From Bdellovibrionales bacterium (lineage in GTDB: Bacteria > Bdellovibrionota > Bdellovibrionia > Bdellovibrionales > JAGQZY01): 64,000 nt of DNA. The position numbers and the translations under genes are program-made. The stretch lies in NCBI GenBank assembly GCA_019750295.1, contig JAIEOS010000008.1, positions 1 through 64,000 on the forward strand, in the 5' to 3' direction. This document shows, in pieces, positions 36,160 to 46,080 of this stretch. Each line of letters begins with the position of its first letter. The first letter of the stretch is position 1. Under the pieces are notes generated by a model. The model made no database searches, was not told the DNA's origin, and saw nothing but the letters and a program-made list of their open reading frames with translations.

Positions 36160-37449
36160 TTATCGCTTAATGTTGATCACGTCGGCTAACATTTCGTCGG
36201 CGGTGGTGATCGACTTGGCGTTGGCTTGGAAGTTTCGCTGAGTCTTGATCATGTCTACGAATTCGCTGGCGAGATCGACTGTGGATCTCTCGAGCGCGCT
36301 CGCTAGAATTTGACCGCGTCCACCGTGAGACGCTGCACCGATGGCGGCTCCTCCCGATTCTCTGGATTCCTTCAACTTGTTATTACCCACTTTAAACAGA
36401 GCTTCGGGGTTTTCGAACTTCGCGACAGCGACCTGAGCTAAATCTTGGGCTTCCCCGTTACTGTAAGTCGCCGTGAGAACACCCTCGTCACTGAAAGAAA
36501 CACCCGTTAAAGTTCCTGCACCCGCTCCGTCTTGAGACCAAGACATTAAATCCGACACGTGACCAAATTGTCTGACACCCTTGAGGCCCGTTCCGCCCGT
36601 GGCGATCGAGTCACCAAAGTTAAACGTGATGTCTTGGTTAGGAATAGCGCCGACGAAAGAGAAGTTCTTTTGATTTAACTTGTCCTCTTGAAGTTTACCT
36701 TCGGGAGTGAACGTCATTTCCCCTGAGGCCACTTCCGCGTAAGGAAGAGCAGGATCTGCACCCGCGATTTCCGAAGATTTTGCTAAAGCTTTATACTCCC
36801 ACTGACCCTCAGCTTTCTTTACGAATGCAAGAGTGAGTAAATGCTTAGTCCCTTGGCTATCATGCACTTCTACACCCGTCGTAAAGTCTGCCGATTTGTA
36901 AGGATCCGCAAGATTGATCTGTTTATCAGGGCTTGCTGGCATACGAGAGTCCAAATTCATATCAAAGCGAACAAGCTTAGTTCCGCGCGCTGGAACTAAA
37001 CTGCGAGGGATTTGCATATCCGTCATTTTATTTGTAAGTTCACCGGTATCATTAATCTCAAATCCTTTGAGTTTATAACCGTCTGTGGTCATCAAATATC
37101 CATCTTTATCAAAGTGGAATTCTCCGTTGCGAGTAAAAGAACGTCCTGTGGGCCCATCGACAACGAAGTAACCGTTCCCATTGATCGCAAGATCTGTATC
37201 GCGACCGGTATTATCGATATTCCCTTGAGCGAGGACCGGTGTCACCGAAGCCACCTTGGATCCGCGACCCACTTGCATCCCACTGTAAGCCCCGTGAATA
37301 CTACGGCTCATCATATCCTGGAACTCGGCACGACTTGTTTTAAAACCGTTGGTCGACGCGTTCGCGATATTATCCGCAGTAACCCCTAAAGCTTGTCCGT
37401 TGGCCGCAAGGCCCGCTACCGCTGTTGTCATTGACGACGTGATTCCCAT
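36160..37449 (-). CDS. flgE: Flagellar hook protein FlgE
   Basis: Hook subunit of 429 residues. The N-terminal rod/hook signature is present (MGITSSMTTAVAGLAANGQA, DNIANASTNGFKTSRAEFQD), followed by the FlgE domain GYFVVDGPTGRSFTRNGEF, and the C-terminal coiled-coil motif EFVDMIKTQRNFQANAKSI ending in ADEMLADVINIKR. It is exported by the flagellar type III system and polymerises under the FlgD cap. Last gene of the operon, followed by a terminator. Confidence 0.97.
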   Translation of the reverse strand: MGITSSMTTAVAGLAANGQALGVTADNIANASTNGFKTSRAEFQDMMSRSIHGAYSGMQVGRGSKVASVTPVLAQGNIDNTGRDTDLAINGNGYFVVDGPTGRSFTRNGEFHFDKDGYLMTTDGYKLKGFEINDTGELTNKMTDMQIPRSLVPARGTKLVRFDMNLDSRMPASPDKQINLADPYKSADFTTGVEVHDSQGTKHLLTLAFVKKAEGQWEYKALAKSSEIAGADPALPYAEVASGEMTFTPEGKLQEDKLNQKNFSFVGAIPNQDITFNFGDSIATGGTGLKGVRQFGHVSDLMSWSQDGAGAGTLTGVSFSDEGVLTATYSNGEAQDLAQVAVAKFENPEALFKVGNNKLKESRESGGAAIGAASHGGRGQILASALERSTVDLASEFVDMIKTQRNFQANAKSITTADEMLADVINIKR

Positions 37450-37495
37450 TTAACTCCCCCTCTTTTAACTTTCTATTATTTTATTTTTTTAATTC

Positions 37496-38422
37496 TTATT
37501 TAAGTTTTGTTGTTAAGTTTTTCGCATCAAAAGCCGCTAAGTCGATCGGGAGGTTTTGTTCTCCTCCCAAAATTGAAGGCGCACTCTTAGCCATTGGAGA
37601 CGACGAAGGCGTTGCCATTCCTAAAGAACGTTTCGCCGGACCCGCTTTATCTACTCCCGCTTCCTTCATCTCAATTGTCTTTACATCTTTCAACGCAATC
37701 GCGCGCGCGCCCACCATTAAGATAGGCCCCTTGTCTGTAAAGTTCACACCCGTCACTTGCCCTTTAAACTGGGTGTTCACATTCACTTTCCCTTTGGTTT
37801 CCGAAGCGGCTTGCACAGAAACTTTGTAGTTTCCTGCGGGAAGAACTTTGTTCTCCTTATCGTTTCCGTCCCAACTGATTTTAACTGGGCCTTTTTGCTG
37901 ATGATTGAGTTCCATCTCTTTGACAATGTTCCCATTAGGATCGGTGATCGAAATCTGAACCACATCAGCTTCATCGGCGAGATCAAAACTGATCTCGTGT
38001 TTTTTATCACCTTTGGCGCGATCAATCTTGCTACTGTCACCCGAAATATATTTACCCATGAGATCCAGCGACTGATACTGAGTATTACTCACCTGGTTTT
38101 TGTTCATGTCGGTGAGCACCTCTTTAATGTTCGACATTTGCTCCAAGGATGAGAATTGCGCTAACTGTGCCGCCATCTCGTGCTCTTTTAATGGATTCAT
38201 CGGATCTTGATTTTTCACTTGAGTGAGCATCAGTTTAAAGAACGCATCCTTATCGAGCTTGGGATTTCCCTTTCCTTCGATAGCCCGACCCGTTTTGGTC
38301 ATCTCGTTTCCAGAAATCTGGTTGGCGACTTCACCGACGCTGGGCTGATTGGAATTCTTTTTAGGAGCGCCCGCCTTCGCGGAATCTGCTGCTGCTGAAA
38401 AAGGCTGACTATTGACTTTCAT
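37496..38422 (-). CDS. flgD: Flagellar hook-capping protein FlgD
   Basis: A 308-residue hook scaffolding protein. The conserved FlgD segment is at about 60-115 (FFKLMLTQVKNQDPMNPLKE, MAAQLAQFSSLEQM), followed by a FLN-like/Ig domain (EADVVQISITDPNGNIVKEM, GNDKENKVLPAGNYKVSV). The N-terminus is Ser/Ala-rich and about 50 residues longer than in enterobacteria, and there is an extra Ala/Pro/Ser C-terminal tail of some 60 residues. It caps the growing hook and is discarded on completion. Confidence 0.95.
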   Translation of the reverse strand: MKVNSQPFSAAADSAKAGAPKKNSNQPSVGEVANQISGNEMTKTGRAIEGKGNPKLDKDAFFKLMLTQVKNQDPMNPLKEHEMAAQLAQFSSLEQMSNIKEVLTDMNKNQVSNTQYQSLDLMGKYISGDSSKIDRAKGDKKHEISFDLADEADVVQISITDPNGNIVKEMELNHQQKGPVKISWDGNDKENKVLPAGNYKVSVQAASETKGKVNVNTQFKGQVTGVNFTDKGPILMVGARAIALKDVKTIEMKEAGVDKAGPAKRSLGMATPSSSPMAKSAPSILGGEQNLPIDLAAFDAKNLTTKLK

Positions 38423-38432
38423 TTTCTACTCC

Positions 38433-39713
38433 TTAAGCCACCACGTTCAAACGACCATTCCCTGCAGGACGCGTTTGAGCGGGATGAAGTCCTTGCGGAC
38501 CATTCGCCGATGTTGGGAATCGTTCAAGTTCCATTCCCATAGTTTGTTGACGGAAAGCCTGGCGATCATCGCGGAACTGGCCGAGGAAGTTGCGCGCAAA
38601 CTGCTGATCCATCTGATTTGGATTGTTGTTCTGCATATCTTTAAATGAGTCAGACACGTCGACTTTGACGGTTTCTATTTTTAAATTTTGGCCCTCTAAG
38701 GCCGTACGAATTTCTGAGAGATTGTTTTCGAGAGCGCGTTTGATTTCGGCATTATCAGCCTTCATCTCTATGCTCACCACTCCCGCATCAACACCCACTT
38801 TTAGATCAATCGTGCCCATGCCTTCAGGCGTGAGCTTCATGACCATTTCGCCGCCGCCATCTTTAATCATCGTACGCACATTGGTGACAACGGCGTCGGA
38901 GTTTTCTTTTTGTTGCACTTGAGTCATCTCGGAGGCTTTCGCTTCGAGAACTTTAGAAAACTGATCTGTAATTTTATCTTTGTTCTGAACTCCGATTTGA
39001 TCGGCCCGCACGTCGGCTAAACTTTCTGCTAAATTTTGCTCATCCTGCGAAAAATCCTTTAAGTTCTCCTCTTTATTTCCGATAGAACTATCGAGAGCGC
39101 CAACTTGAATATCCGCAGTGGCTGAGTCCTGAGAAAGAATAGACGTGTTTTCAGCAGCGCCCTCTACCGATGGTTGCGCTTTTAGTCCCAAAGATTCATT
39201 GAGCTTTAACAGATCCGCAAATTCCGATACTTCCTGGGGAGATACCGCTTCCATTTGAGAAATATCAATACCCTCTGTTCCTTCGAGAACTGGGTTTTCG
39301 ATATTCATGATTTCACTCTGTGTCACATTTAAATCTAAAAGATCTTTTGTCGGTGTTGATTGCGGAAGGATCCCGTCCATTCCTTGGATCTCACCTTCGA
39401 CGATGTCTTGGGGCATTCCATTCGTGATCAATGGGCTCGATTTTTCTGGTGATGTCGCGTCCACTTTGGCTACAGGTTTACCCTGAGATTCTGACTTATC
39501 AGAAGGCCTCATTGTTTTGGGCTGCTGAGAGTTCTGGTGTGGACTTTCTTGAGCCGCGACTTCCTCTTCTTTCCGTTTAGGCGCTTTCTTTTGGGTTTTC
39601 TCTAATTCTCTTTCAAAAGAACGATCCGCCTTCTTTAAAGAAGACTTCTCCGGTGCGTGAGCTCCCGGCTTTTGAACTAAAATATTATTCTTCCCCTGTG
39701 CCCCTGTAACCAC
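38433..39713 (-). CDS. fliK: Flagellar hook-length control protein FliK
   Basis: A 426-residue secreted ruler protein. The N-terminal two thirds are low-complexity and charged, as usual; the C-terminal FliK domain is clear (GGEMVMKLTPEGMGTIDLKV, ALENNLSEIRTALEGQNLKI). It measures hook length and switches the export gate FlhB to filament substrates. The start is GTG 39713 with AGGGG upstream. It lies between the motE-like gene and flgD. Confidence 0.88.
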   Translation of the reverse strand: MVTGAQGKNNILVQKPGAHAPEKSSLKKADRSFERELEKTQKKAPKRKEEEVAAQESPHQNSQQPKTMRPSDKSESQGKPVAKVDATSPEKSSPLITNGMPQDIVEGEIQGMDGILPQSTPTKDLLDLNVTQSEIMNIENPVLEGTEGIDISQMEAVSPQEVSEFADLLKLNESLGLKAQPSVEGAAENTSILSQDSATADIQVGALDSSIGNKEENLKDFSQDEQNLAESLADVRADQIGVQNKDKITDQFSKVLEAKASEMTQVQQKENSDAVVTNVRTMIKDGGGEMVMKLTPEGMGTIDLKVGVDAGVVSIEMKADNAEIKRALENNLSEIRTALEGQNLKIETVKVDVSDSFKDMQNNNPNQMDQQFARNFLGQFRDDRQAFRQQTMGMELERFPTSANGPQGLHPAQTRPAGNGRLNVVA

Positions 39714-39724
39714 TCGAACCCCTT

Positions 39725-40474
39725 TTAGTAACCCGAATATTTCTCTGAAAGTACTTTTGCCTTCGCCGGCTCTATAAAATTTAAAATACTTCCCGCATCT
39801 TGCTTCTTCATTCTCTTTAACACGCTCACGGCTAAGTTCTCATCGAGCTTAGTGATAATCATCGCTGCGCTTTGCGGCTTCATGTTGGCATACACCCCGA
39901 CCAACTTATTGACGTTCTCTTCATCCTCGGCGACTCGCTTATCTAAACGAGAGGCAATGTTCTTCCGCGCCAGTTCGAGTTCATCAATCTTCTTTTGAAG
40001 CTCATCTTTCTCCTTCTGCAATTTCTCTTCCATCTCTTGGAGTCTTTTCTCACGAGAATTCAACTCGTCTTCTTTAGCGATCAAATGTTCAATATAATTG
40101 GCGTTTTCTTTAACCGCGCTGGGCTTACGCGCATCCTTCTCGCCTTTAGGCTCAGCAGCGCTTACACCTGTTTTTTCCTCTTGAGGATCTTTGGTCTCGG
40201 CAGGAGTTGCCGCAGCGGGAGTCGTGTCCGCAGCCAAACTTTGGCTAATAACGCCGATATCAACATGGTCGAGGACGTAATTTATGTCTTCTGGAAACAG
40301 ATAACCATACCCACCGGCAACTAATGCCAGGCTTAAAATCAATCCTAAGCCCACACTCGAGGATAATTTCCCTTGGCGCTTGTTAGAACTATAATCGATA
40401 CGAAGCTTAGGGCGCGGAGCTGCCTTTTGCTGATTCTGTTTCAACTTTTTAAAGTGATCGTTATAGTTATTCAT
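39725..40474 (-). CDS. MotE/MgtE_N-like flagellar protein
   Basis: A 249-residue protein with one transmembrane helix (about 37-55, VGLGLILSLALVAGGYGYLF), a Pro/Ala/Glu-rich linker, a long coiled coil (about 125-185, KEDELNSREKRLQEMEEKL) and a C-terminal MgtE N-terminal-like helical repeat (MKPQSAAMIITKLDENLAVS, DAGSILNFIEPAKA). This is the form of MotE, which in other bacteria assists MotC folding or stator function. It overlaps the fliJ stop by eight bases. The name is inferred from architecture and position. Confidence 0.78.
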   Translation of the reverse strand: MNNYNDHFKKLKQNQQKAAPRPKLRIDYSSNKRQGKLSSSVGLGLILSLALVAGGYGYLFPEDINYVLDHVDIGVISQSLAADTTPAAATPAETKDPQEEKTGVSAAEPKGEKDARKPSAVKENANYIEHLIAKEDELNSREKRLQEMEEKLQKEKDELQKKIDELELARKNIASRLDKRVAEDEENVNKLVGVYANMKPQSAAMIITKLDENLAVSVLKRMKKQDAGSILNFIEPAKAKVLSEKYSGY

Positions 40475-40925
40475 CCAATTTCCTTTTTGCCATTCTCTGA
40501 GCTCCCACTTCGCTCAGTCTTAAAATATCTTTTTTGCCGACCTCTTTTTTATAGGCCGCTTTCTTTTTGTCCTTGTGTGTTTCGAGTGTCTTCGCTTCTT
40601 TTTTCATCTCTGCGTGACGGTCTTTTAACTTCTGCAAGATCGACATTTCTTTTTTAAGTTGCGCTTCGATCTCTTTGACTCGAAAACCTAATCCCTCTAT
40701 TCCCATATGAAGCAAGTTCGCGGTATTCACCTGAAAACTCCCATCACCAGTCCCTGTGCGGCTCACGGTGTCTCGCGACACTTGAATCTGCCTATGAATA
40801 GTATCTATTTGCTCGCGCAATAAGAGAATACGACCTTCTTGTTTTAGTACTTCATTCCAGGCAATTTTTTCCTCAAACTGCTTAATCTTTAAAAAGGAGT
40901 CGAGGCGGTAGTTGAATTTCTTCAT
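40467..40925 (-). CDS. fliJ: Flagellar export protein FliJ
   Basis: A 152-residue, almost entirely coiled-coil, basic protein (KKFNYRLDSFLKIKQFEEK at the start), typical of FliJ, which links the FliI ATPase ring to the export gate FlhA. It overlaps fliI by four bases (ATGA) and the motE-like gene by eight. The sequence is poorly conserved in general, so the call rests on the N-terminal YRLDSFLKIK pattern, length and position between fliI and fliK. Confidence 0.88.
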   Translation of the reverse strand: MKKFNYRLDSFLKIKQFEEKIAWNEVLKQEGRILLLREQIDTIHRQIQVSRDTVSRTGTGDGSFQVNTANLLHMGIEGLGFRVKEIEAQLKKEMSILQKLKDRHAEMKKEAKTLETHKDKKKAAYKKEVGKKDILRLSEVGAQRMAKRKLDE

Positions 40926-42253
40926 TTGCCGTTACTGTATCTTAGGGAAATGGCGATCAATTCGTTGATCGAGTCGGAAAAGGTCGAGCGATGATTCAAC
41001 GACTGCTTAAAGTAACGTTGGAGATCGTTGTAACACTGGATAGATTCATCGATTTCGGGATTGATCCCTTTTTTATAAGCACCGATATTAATTAAGTCTT
41101 CGGATTCGCGATAAAGAGCTAGTTTACGTCGCAGAATTTGTGCTGCTTGTAGATGATCTGGCGAAGAGACTTTATCCATCACACGACTAATACTTTGCAA
41201 GATATCAATCGCAGGATAAGTGCCTTGCTGAGCAATTTTTCGACTAAGTACAATGTGCCCATCGACGATCGAACGCACCGTATCCGCTACAGGCTCATCC
41301 ATATCATCGCCTTCAACGAGAACCGTATAGAGGCCTGTGATACTACCACCAGATTCAAAGGACCCCGCCCGCTCAAGAAGACGGGACAGCGTGGGATATA
41401 GACTGGGAGTATAGCCGCGAACCGTCGGCGGCTCACCGGCCTGAAGTCCGATTTCTCTCTGCGCCATTGCAAATCGAGTGAGAGAATCCATGATCATGAG
41501 AACTTGCTTGCCCTGTCCAGAAAAGTACTCAGCAATCGATGTGGCAAGATAGGCACCACGAAGCCGTAACAACGCACTTTGATCGTTGGTCACAGCGACC
41601 ACAATTGATTTCTTCATGCCTTCTTCACCGAGGACATCGTGAATAAAGTCTTTCACTTCGCGACCACGCTCACCGATCATCGCGATGACGTTAACGTCAG
41701 CTTCTGTAGAGCGCGCCATCATTCCCATGATGACTGATTTACCAACGCCTGAACCCGCCATGATGGCCACACGCTGACCACGACCCACGGTTAAGAAACC
41801 GTTAATTGTACGCACACCCAAATCGAGTGGATGAGCAATCTGTCGCCGATCCATAGGATTAATCGCAGCTTTGTAGAGTGAAACAGTATTTGATGCGAGA
41901 AGGGGACCTTTATCGTCAATAGGTTCGCCGAGTCCGTTAATCACCCGTCCCAGCATTCCCGGGCCGATCTTACATTCGCTCGAAGAACTGACAAGCTCGA
42001 TGACGCTATCAAACCCGATTCCTTCCATCGAAAGATAGGGAACTAAAAGAGTTTTTCCTTTTTGAATTCCGACGACCTCAGCCAAAACCGATGTAGATCT
42101 GAGAGGCGAAGTAATTTTACAAACGGATCCAATATGAGCTTCCGGTAAAACACACACGACCATATTGCCGATGACATCCGTTATATATCCTGTTTTTTTA
42201 AGATAATCTTGGTCGTCGATTTTTCGTTTGTAGGAATCAAAATCAATCTTCAT
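40922..42253 (-). CDS. fliI: Flagellum-specific ATPase FliI
   Basis: A 443-residue ATPase that energises flagellar protein export. It has Walker A AGSGVGKS (166-173), the family motif IGERGREVKDF (193-203), Walker B VLMIMDSLTR with Asp256 and the C-terminal helical domain. Closely related to F1 beta and type III secretion ATPases; the flagellar neighbours settle the assignment. It overlaps fliH by 11 bases and fliJ by four. Confidence 0.97.
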   Translation of the reverse strand: MKIDFDSYKRKIDDQDYLKKTGYITDVIGNMVVCVLPEAHIGSVCKITSPLRSTSVLAEVVGIQKGKTLLVPYLSMEGIGFDSVIELVSSSSECKIGPGMLGRVINGLGEPIDDKGPLLASNTVSLYKAAINPMDRRQIAHPLDLGVRTINGFLTVGRGQRVAIMAGSGVGKSVIMGMMARSTEADVNVIAMIGERGREVKDFIHDVLGEEGMKKSIVVAVTNDQSALLRLRGAYLATSIAEYFSGQGKQVLMIMDSLTRFAMAQREIGLQAGEPPTVRGYTPSLYPTLSRLLERAGSFESGGSITGLYTVLVEGDDMDEPVADTVRSIVDGHIVLSRKIAQQGTYPAIDILQSISRVMDKVSSPDHLQAAQILRRKLALYRESEDLINIGAYKKGINPEIDESIQCYNDLQRYFKQSLNHRSTFSDSINELIAISLRYSNGK

Positions 42254-43001
42254 ATTGAGTGTTGTCGTTGATGAGAGATTTCATACGTTGCAAACGTTGT
42301 TTAAGCGTACCGTCAATTGTTCCTTGAGGAGTTTCAATCACAACGTCTCCGGGCTGCAATTCGTCCTTAGCTTCTAACTTGATAGCACCGATATCCGTGT
42401 ACTCAGGTTTTTGAATAATATTTGTTAAGAAATCAAAATCCCGTCGAGAGACATAGGCTTTAACATCATTCTTTTTAGAGGAATCTCCAGCGAGTACTGT
42501 CTTTATAAGCGGCACTACAAATTCGGGATCTTTTTCGATCTCACGCATAAGAATTTTTTCGGCAACAAAATAAGAGAAGTGAATAATCTCTTTTTCGTTT
42601 TCGGCGTAACCCTGAGCTCGGAGATCTTCGAGTTCGCTCATCCATTTTTTAAGAGTCTTAAAAGTCTCTTTGAGTTCGCCTTCAGCTGCACCGATCGTTT
42701 CGTCTTTACCTTTTTGCACACCTTCGGCGTAGCCTTTTTCGTAAGCCTGAGAATAAGCATCATCTTTGATCTTTTGGACGTATTTCATCACTTCGAGATC
42801 GAAGCGTCTCTGTTGCTCTTTCTCTTTGACGGCGTTTAAGCCGATTTGCTCTGAAATACGGGGATCGAGATCGAAGCTATCTTTGCGCGCGTTCTCGACA
42901 AAGTCGATAAATTCGACTTTTTTAACCTCGGCCCTCTCGTCCTTAACGGACTGAGGGACGTAATTAGTAACAATTTGTTCTTCTTTTTTAAACAAAGGCA
43001 T
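42243..43001 (-). CDS. fliH: Flagellar assembly protein FliH
   Basis: A 252-residue cytoplasmic regulator of FliI. The centre has the FliH glycine/alanine helix pattern AYEKGYAEGVQKGKDE (about 85-105), followed by the HrpE/YscL-like domain with FVAEKILMREIEKDPEF and the C-terminal LQPGDVVIETPQGTIDGTLK block. ATG 43001 is favoured, with GGTGGAT upstream; the frame could start at a GTG 12 bases earlier. It overlaps the fliG end. Confidence 0.93.
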   Translation of the reverse strand: MPLFKKEEQIVTNYVPQSVKDERAEVKKVEFIDFVENARKDSFDLDPRISEQIGLNAVKEKEQQRRFDLEVMKYVQKIKDDAYSQAYEKGYAEGVQKGKDETIGAAEGELKETFKTLKKWMSELEDLRAQGYAENEKEIIHFSYFVAEKILMREIEKDPEFVVPLIKTVLAGDSSKKNDVKAYVSRRDFDFLTNIIQKPEYTDIGAIKLEAKDELQPGDVVIETPQGTIDGTLKQRLQRMKSLINDNTQYED

Positions 43002-44043
43002 CTTCCGATCCACCGCGAGCGATTGCGATCTTGCCTTCCGACTCTAGGCGACGAGCGATATTGATGATCTCGAGCTGAGCTCCATCCACATCGGAAACCT
43101 TCACCGGTCCTAGCGAAGCTAAATCTTCCGTCAACATCTCTGCTGCACGCTTCGATATGTTGCTGAACACTTTTGCTTTGATATCTTCGTTGGCTGTTTT
43201 GAGAGCCAAAAGAAGTTTGTCGTTGGGAACTTCCTTGAGAAGAAGCTGAATACCCTTGTCGTCGATCTTTCCGATATCCTCGAAGACGAACATGAGTTTA
43301 CGAATTTCATCAGCCATTTCCGAATCGCGAGATTCGATGACTGAGAGAATCGACTTCTCTGTGGCTTTGTCCATTAAGTTTAACATTTCGGCCACAACCG
43401 ATACACCACCAAGGTGAGCATTGTCTGTCGTTCCGATGTTTTGAAGTTCTTCTTTAAGTACAAGATCTACTTCCGCCAGAAGATCCGGAGAAACGTGATC
43501 TAAATTGGCTAACCTAAGTACAACCTCACCTTGGAGGGCTTCCGGGAGACGTTTTAAAACTTCCCCGCGTTTTTCCATTTCTAAGTGAGCTAAAATCACC
43601 GCGATGGTCTGCGGGTGCTCGTTAATCAAAAAGTTCACCAGGGATTTTGCATCCACAAGCTCTAAACTTTCTAGCGTACGAGATTGGCGACTGGCTGAAT
43701 CGAGTTGGCCGAGAATTCCGCGGGCTTTTTCTTCGCCGAGCGCTTGAAGAATGGTATCGCGGGAGCTGACGTTATCTGAGAAGATGTAATCTTGAGTTTC
43801 GCTGACCAGCTCGTAGTACTCTTCGAGAACTTTCTTTGTCACCTCGATAGGAACAATGCGATAATGGTGCATCGTTGCTAACAATTTTTTTAAATCGGCT
43901 TCGTCCATATTTTTAAAAAAGATCTTGGCCGCATCGACCCCTAAATAATTAACCAAAATGGCGGCTTTTTCGAAGCCTCTGAGCTTGCGGTAATCGATGC
44001 TTTCTACTTTTCTGAGCTTTGCGGCGGCTTTATTGCTACTCAT
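42988..44043 (-). CDS. fliG: Flagellar motor switch protein FliG
   Basis: A 351-residue rotor protein that binds FliF and generates torque with the stator. The middle domain has the EHPQT motif (NEHPQTIAVILAHL), and the C-terminal domain has the charged torque helix region (FVFEDIGKIDDKGIQLLLKE). The N-terminal FliF-binding part reads FEKAAILVNYLGVDAAKIFF. Length is typical. It starts directly after the fliF stop with GGAGAG as binding site. Confidence 0.97.
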   Translation of the reverse strand: MSSNKAAAKLRKVESIDYRKLRGFEKAAILVNYLGVDAAKIFFKNMDEADLKKLLATMHHYRIVPIEVTKKVLEEYYELVSETQDYIFSDNVSSRDTILQALGEEKARGILGQLDSASRQSRTLESLELVDAKSLVNFLINEHPQTIAVILAHLEMEKRGEVLKRLPEALQGEVVLRLANLDHVSPDLLAEVDLVLKEELQNIGTTDNAHLGGVSVVAEMLNLMDKATEKSILSVIESRDSEMADEIRKLMFVFEDIGKIDDKGIQLLLKEVPNDKLLLALKTANEDIKAKVFSNISKRAAEMLTEDLASLGPVKVSDVDGAQLEIINIARRLESEGKIAIARGGSEDAFV

Positions 44044-45690
44044 TTACACATCTCTCCTTACAAGCCATAAGCTAAACGCTCCGGCAGCCTTATCCTGATC
44101 TTCTTCGATCAGAGTCATAATACGATCCTTAAGAATTTCGCTTTCCGCTTTCTCCGGATCAATCGATTCTTGTAATATTGGAACAACTGAAGACATTCCT
44201 GGAAGACTATTATCCACGGACTGTAGCTCTTCCAATTCCTCGATCGTTTTAGGTAACATATCGTCGATCGATTCGTGGAAGCTGTCGGTCACCCAGCTTG
44301 TGAATGGTCGAATGAGGAACAAATACACCAGTGCGAGCCCGAGAGCCGCTAACACCCAGCTCAAAACAAATCGAATCAACTTTTGGCGATAAATTTCACT
44401 GGAAATTTCTTCGGCGGCCGTAAAGTCTTCTTTGGCAAACTGGAACGATTCGATCTTGACGGAATCTCCGCGCTTTTCGTCAAAGCCTATGGCATTACGA
44501 ATTAAGTTTTCGAAGCGAGCGATCTCCTCGGCATTCCGCGGTTTCCACTCCGTCGTCGCCTTCCCATCTTTATCGGTTGAGGTCACATTGACGCCATCGA
44601 CAAGGACCGCGATGCTCAAACGATTCACTGCACCGGCGCCTTCGATCACGTTGCGAACGGTTTTGGGAACCTCGTAATTTGTTGTTTTACTCTCGCGCTT
44701 TACATCTTGATTGAATGATACAGCTCCGGCTTCAGAGGCTCCAGGCAAATTGGCTCGCGCTCCAGCCACTCCTGTAGGATTGGAGCGGTTTCCTTCTACA
44801 GACTCCTGCTCCGTCTGTACGGCACGAATCGCCGCTTTGTCCGCATCGACCGTCTCTTCAACCATGGAGATTTTTTTATTGTTCAGCTCGGCACTGACTC
44901 GGGCGATCACTTTTCCTTCGCCCACCACTTTTGTAAGGATGGATTCCACACGCTCTTGGAAGTAGTTTTCGATCTTACGGCGAGCATCCATAAGTTCGGC
45001 GGAATCCGCTAAGGACGAATCTGATTTTTTAGAAAGAACTTTACCGCGAGAATCCACCACGGAAACATCCTCGGCCCGCATGTTTTCCACACCGTTAGCC
45101 ACAAGGTTGGTAATTCCGCGAACTTGATCTTCGGTCAACATCTTTCCCGGGCGCATTTCGACCACGACAGAAGCGGTCGGATTCCGAGTCTCTTCCAAAA
45201 ACGTTTTTTTCTCGGGAATCGCTAAAATGACCTTGGAACGCACTACTGGATCCAAACTGTTGATGGCACGCATGAGCTCACCCTGCAAAGCTCGTTGGTA
45301 GCGAATCTTTTGTTCATACGAGGTCGCACCGAAATTGGCTTTATCAAAGATAGAGAAGCTATCCGCCGAATCGCCACTACCCGCCTCTGACATGATTAAC
45401 ATCTGAGTCGAAGGTAGAAAGTTTTTAGGAATAAGGACCGTACGTCCACTGTCTCTCATTTGATAGGGGATCTTTTTAGAATCTAAAATATTAATCACCG
45501 ATGGAGATTTTTCCGGTGTAAGATCCTTAAGAAGGACAACGTAATCTTGCGACGAAGCCATAAACATGATCGTCACTAGAGCTGTAACGGCAACGACCAA
45601 ACTCCCAATCACCGATATTTTTTTAATCGGAGTGAGCGACTTGTAGAACTCGCGCAATTGAGATACCAACGTTTGTAACAAATTCTTCAC
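44044..45690 (-). CDS. fliF: Flagellar MS-ring protein FliF
   Basis: A 548-residue inner-membrane ring protein. TM1 lies at about 24-46, the YscJ/FliF ring-building motif domain follows (VVLLKDLTPEKSPSVINILD, RALQGELMRAINSLDPVVRS), TM2 at about 437-458, and a cytoplasmic FliG-binding C-terminus. It is the base on which the export apparatus and rotor assemble. Between fliE and fliG in the usual order. Confidence 0.97.
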   Translation of the reverse strand: MKNLLQTLVSQLREFYKSLTPIKKISVIGSLVVAVTALVTIMFMASSQDYVVLLKDLTPEKSPSVINILDSKKIPYQMRDSGRTVLIPKNFLPSTQMLIMSEAGSGDSADSFSIFDKANFGATSYEQKIRYQRALQGELMRAINSLDPVVRSKVILAIPEKKTFLEETRNPTASVVVEMRPGKMLTEDQVRGITNLVANGVENMRAEDVSVVDSRGKVLSKKSDSSLADSAELMDARRKIENYFQERVESILTKVVGEGKVIARVSAELNNKKISMVEETVDADKAAIRAVQTEQESVEGNRSNPTGVAGARANLPGASEAGAVSFNQDVKRESKTTNYEVPKTVRNVIEGAGAVNRLSIAVLVDGVNVTSTDKDGKATTEWKPRNAEEIARFENLIRNAIGFDEKRGDSVKIESFQFAKEDFTAAEEISSEIYRQKLIRFVLSWVLAALGLALVYLFLIRPFTSWVTDSFHESIDDMLPKTIEELEELQSVDNSLPGMSSVVPILQESIDPEKAESEILKDRIMTLIEEDQDKAAGAFSLWLVRRDV

Positions 45691-45700
45691 AGTTTACCCC

Positions 45701-46033
45701 TTAAACCTGCATCTTCATGATTTCGTGATAGGCGTCGATCATTTTGTTTCTGACGGATGTCATAAGTCTTAAAGCGATATCCGCTTTTTCCGCGGAAATC
45801 TTAACGTCAGCGATATCTGTGGTTTGGCCAGTGGCTAATTGCTGCATTTTTACATCTGCAGTTTGTTGAAGATCATTGACCTTCATCACTGCATTTTGAA
45901 GTGTGTCTGCAAATGAAGTTTCCGATGCGCCGTCAACAGAGGACGGAGAATTTGAATTCGGTTTAACGATGTCGTTAATACCTTTACTTGTATTGATAAA
46001 GCCATTCTGGCCACTAATTTTTAAACCGTCCAT
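45701..46033 (-). CDS. fliE: Flagellar hook-basal body protein FliE
   Basis: A 110-residue protein with the FliE C-terminal helices (SFADTLQNAVMKVNDLQQTA, KADIALRLMTSVRNKMIDAY, EIMKMQV). FliE joins the MS ring to the proximal rod. Located between flgC and fliF as usual. Confidence 0.95.
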   Translation of the reverse strand: MDGLKISGQNGFINTSKGINDIVKPNSNSPSSVDGASETSFADTLQNAVMKVNDLQQTADVKMQQLATGQTTDIADVKISAEKADIALRLMTSVRNKMIDAYHEIMKMQV

Positions 46034-46080
46034 GGTCTAACCTACCCTCTTGATTATTTTACTTCATTCGTCCTAAAAAA